DNA from: Polaromonas sp.
Lineage (GTDB): Bacteria > Pseudomonadota > Gammaproteobacteria > Burkholderiales > Burkholderiaceae_C
NCBI RefSeq assembly: GCF_013817205.1
Contig: NZ_JACDDD010000010.1
Span: 1-64,000 of the forward strand
Length of the DNA stretch: 64,000 nucleotides
Direction: 5' to 3'
This document shows, in pieces, positions 63,877 to 64,000 of this stretch (within the stretch, counting starts at the first letter, position 1; each line of letters begins with the position of its first letter). The notes beneath the pieces are model-generated. The model had not been told where the DNA came from. It ran no database searches and saw only the letters and a list, made by a program, of their open reading frames with translations. The position numbers were made by a program, and so were the translations under genes.

Positions 63877-63908
63877 TTGACTAGAGTGTAACTCTGGAGT
63901 GATACTCC
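63877..63908 (+). promoter_or_regulatory. Promoter with two tandem palindromes upstream of a TetR gene
   Basis: TTGACT (63877) and GATACT (63901) are 18 bp apart. Between and over them lie AGAGT-GTA-ACTCT and GGAGT-GAT-ACTCC, perfect inverted repeats with centres 13 bp apart. This fits autoregulation by the TetR protein that follows. Confidence 0.6.
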
Positions 63909-63912
63909 AATC

Positions 63913-64000
63913 ATGGAAGCCGTCACCACCAAAGACAAGCTGCTGGACGCCGCCACGCGGGTGTTTCTGGCGCACGGCTTTGCCGCCGCGTCCATGGACA
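63913..64000 (+). CDS. TetR-family regulator, N-terminal fragment
   Basis: The first 29 codons are present, MEAVTTKDKLLDAATRVFLA then HGFAAASMD, which is the start of a TetR helix-turn-helix domain. The gene runs out of the window. It follows the tandem palindromes described at 63877. Confidence 0.8.
   Translation, partial: MEAVTTKDKLLDAATRVFLAHGFAAASMD

Overview
The window reads as chromosomal DNA of a GC-rich betaproteobacterium of the order Burkholderiales, most likely family Comamonadaceae (Polaromonas/Rhodoferax-like; genus is an inference). Supporting signs are the surE-pcm-nlpD order, an EF-P with Arg32 next to earP, a dnaG-rpoD pair, a phasin gene with TGC-type PhaR sites, a Comamonas-style pmd (protocatechuate 4,5-cleavage) operon, Bug-type and LysR genes, and a roughly 55-bp dispersed repeat present 14 times in 64 kb.

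Layout. 0-2 kb: end of tonB, exbB, exbD, then a Fur box and hemP (TonB-dependent iron/haem uptake). 2-9.9 kb: DUF336 protein, BI-1 family membrane protein, rlmD, a VOC protein, nlpD-pcm-surE, a quinone oxidoreductase and a stand-alone receiver protein; no rpoS is found between nlpD and rlmD. 9.9-12.5 kb: tRNA-His, PpiD-like foldase, tRNA-Val, HU. 12.7-16.7 kb: tartrate/D-malate-type dehydrogenase and a haloacetate-dehalogenase-like hydrolase, divergent from a LysR regulator across a perfect palindrome, then an EamA exporter. 16.6-22 kb: pgsA, uvrC, earP-efp, LOG family. 22-25.3 kb: TetR, SnoaL-like protein, lipoprotein metallo-hydrolase, MFS exporter. 25.4-33.3 kb: rmuC, hydroxyacid dehydrogenase, NhaD-type antiporter, pncB, FKBP, and a coupled deacetylase-thioesterase-nitroreductase set. 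33.4-40.4 kb: phasin, patatin lipoprotein, orphan iron-binding protein, SDR, LysR, ggt. 40.5-46.5 kb: decayed Crp/Fnr gene, YihY, acyl-CoA synthetase, dnaG. 46.5-51.7 kb: rpoD with a structured leader, aldo/keto reductase, and a GIY-YIG/MarR/frameshifted-gene operon. 51.7-60.4 kb: protocatechuate meta-cleavage operon (ModA-like, ligJ, ligK, ligI, ligA, ligB, ligC), its divergent LysR regulator, a DUF1932 dehydrogenase and a Bug protein. 60.5-64 kb: an unassigned stretch, a 62-residue charged protein, an aminotransferase, a small membrane protein, a dienelactone hydrolase, and the start of a TetR gene.

How it works together. The lig operon encodes ring opening of protocatechuate (LigAB), dehydrogenation (LigC), lactone hydrolysis (LigI), hydration (LigJ) and aldol cleavage (LigK) to pyruvate and oxaloacetate. 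No LigU/GalD-type tautomerase is seen. A ModA-like protein without a signal peptide occupies the promoter-proximal slot instead. The iron genes are separate loci, each with a candidate Fur box. Storage-polymer (phasin) and acyl-CoA/branched-chain (SDR, acyl-CoA synthetase) genes carry recognisable candidate operators.

The most unusual signal is the dispersed repeat. Five copies lie in frame inside four conserved genes (rlmD, pcm, dnaG, and earP twice). Two others supply the C-terminus and stop codon of a gene. Further observations are a terminator-like hairpin in the rpoD leader, a 27-codon open frame with a Shine-Dalgarno overlapping the ggt start, and two frame-disrupted genes. No CRISPR array, complete insertion sequence, prophage or rRNA operon was seen.
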